Below, one piece after another: positions 63,680-64,000 of a DNA stretch of 64,000 nt. Both the position numbers and the translations under genes were made by a program. The notes under the pieces are model-generated. The model did not search any database. It saw nothing but the letters and a program-made list of their open reading frames with translations, and was not told the origin of the DNA. Position 1 is the stretch's first letter. Each line of letters starts with the position of its first letter. The stretch comes from Pseudomonas azadiae (GTDB taxonomy: Bacteria; Pseudomonadota; Gammaproteobacteria; Pseudomonadales; Pseudomonadaceae), in contig NZ_JAHSTY010000001.1 in the NCBI RefSeq assembly GCF_019145355.1, positions 1,798,001-1,862,000 on the forward strand, written 5' to 3'.

Positions 63680-64000
63680 TTAACCGTTGATCAGCAGATG
63701 ACCGCCCAGCAGCGCCATGCCGATGAAGAATACCCGCTTGAATAACGCCGCACTGATGCGCTGGCGCACCACTTGGCCAAGCCACATCCCCAGCAGAGCC
63801 GGCACCAGCGCCAGCAGCGACGCGTTGATTTCACCCGCGCCCAGGCTGCCGAGCCAGGCCAACCCGGCAGCGAGCGCCAGGGTGGACACACTGAACGACA
63901 GCCCCAGCGCCTGCACCAACTGATCGCGGTTCAGCCCCAACGCTTGCAGATAGGGCACGGCCGGGATCACGAACACACCGGTCGCCGAGGTAATGATGCC
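63680..64000 (-). CDS. TauE/SafE family sulfite exporter-type permease (partial)
   Basis: The C-terminal 106 residues of an inner-membrane permease; the frame is open to the right edge, so the N-terminus lies outside the window. FVIPAVPYLQALGL, AGEINASLL and MWLGQVVRQRIS with four hydrophobic helices fit the TauE/SafE family. The start lies beyond 64000; the GTG at 63976 is internal. The direction agrees with the MdaB-like gene downstream. The cargo cannot be assigned. Confidence 0.82.
   Translation of the reverse strand, partial: GIITSATGVFVIPAVPYLQALGLNRDQLVQALGLSFSVSTLALAAGLAWLGSLGAGEINASLLALVPALLGMWLGQVVRQRISAALFKRVFFIGMALLGGHLLING

Overview
The window looks like chromosomal DNA of a fluorescent pseudomonad (Pseudomonas fluorescens group). 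The evidence is the high G+C content, the gene order obg-rpmA-rplU-ispB-small Fur-type gene-fklB, a bo3 oxidase operon next to dsbB and a flavohaemoprotein, and many REP/REPIN palindromes with GTGGGAGC-TGGCTTGCCTGCGAT or GTAGTGAGCGGGCTTGCCC cores. No rRNA, tRNA, insertion sequence, integrase or CRISPR array was seen. Most loci are core-type; the clearest accessory gene is a 5.7 kb toxin-like gene.

Layout. 1-5.4 kb: end of a PhoD-like phosphatase, a PAS-GGDEF cyclase, a 2-aminoadipate-type aminotransferase and an unknown protein. 5.5-16 kb: a Tat-exported HisC-like aminotransferase, cyoABCDE (all minus strand), dsbB, then the divergent hmp / norR-type (fhpR) pair with NorR-like sites between them. 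16-24 kb: EamA exporter with divergent AraC regulator, a MalT-like LuxR regulator, and DUF1329/DUF1302 envelope proteins. 24.5-27.6 kb: SDR, alpha/beta hydrolase and class II aldolase-like genes.

27.8-33.6 kb: flavodoxin, then a probable blue-light locus. It holds a short LOV photoreceptor, an unknown protein, a LitR-like MerR regulator without recognisable B12 ligands, and a divergent set with an ABM-type membrane protein, folM, folE, folX, DUF1244 and a HopJ-like gene. The three fol genes can make tetrahydromonapterin. 33.8-46 kb: trxB/cysZ, a glycosyltransferase, an Old Yellow Enzyme, glutathione peroxidase, creA, proB, obg, rpmA, rplU, ispB, a PhnA/YjdM-like gene, a Fur-boxed small gene and fklB.

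46.1-51.8 kb: one 1904-residue toxin-like protein. It is built from three internal repeats of about 345 residues, a hydrophobic segment and two EreA/ChaN-like domains, the first of which has lost its signature residues. 52-54 kb: a McpS-like chemoreceptor. 53.9-54.56 kb: a segment without an ordinary gene, bounded by terminators and holding minus-strand mini-ORFs and a 20-bp exact repeat. 54.5-58.7 kb: a D-aminoacylase operon (gntP-type permease, RpiR regulator, deacylase, VOC protein). 58.9-64 kb: an LprI-like protein, a SulP transporter, an NAD-dependent epimerase, a LysR regulator, an MdaB-like reductase and the end of a TauE-type transporter that leaves the window.

REPINs occupy many intergenic gaps. 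Two of them (about 25.6 and 60.8 kb) are copies of one larger nested element, and two others have arms from different subtypes.
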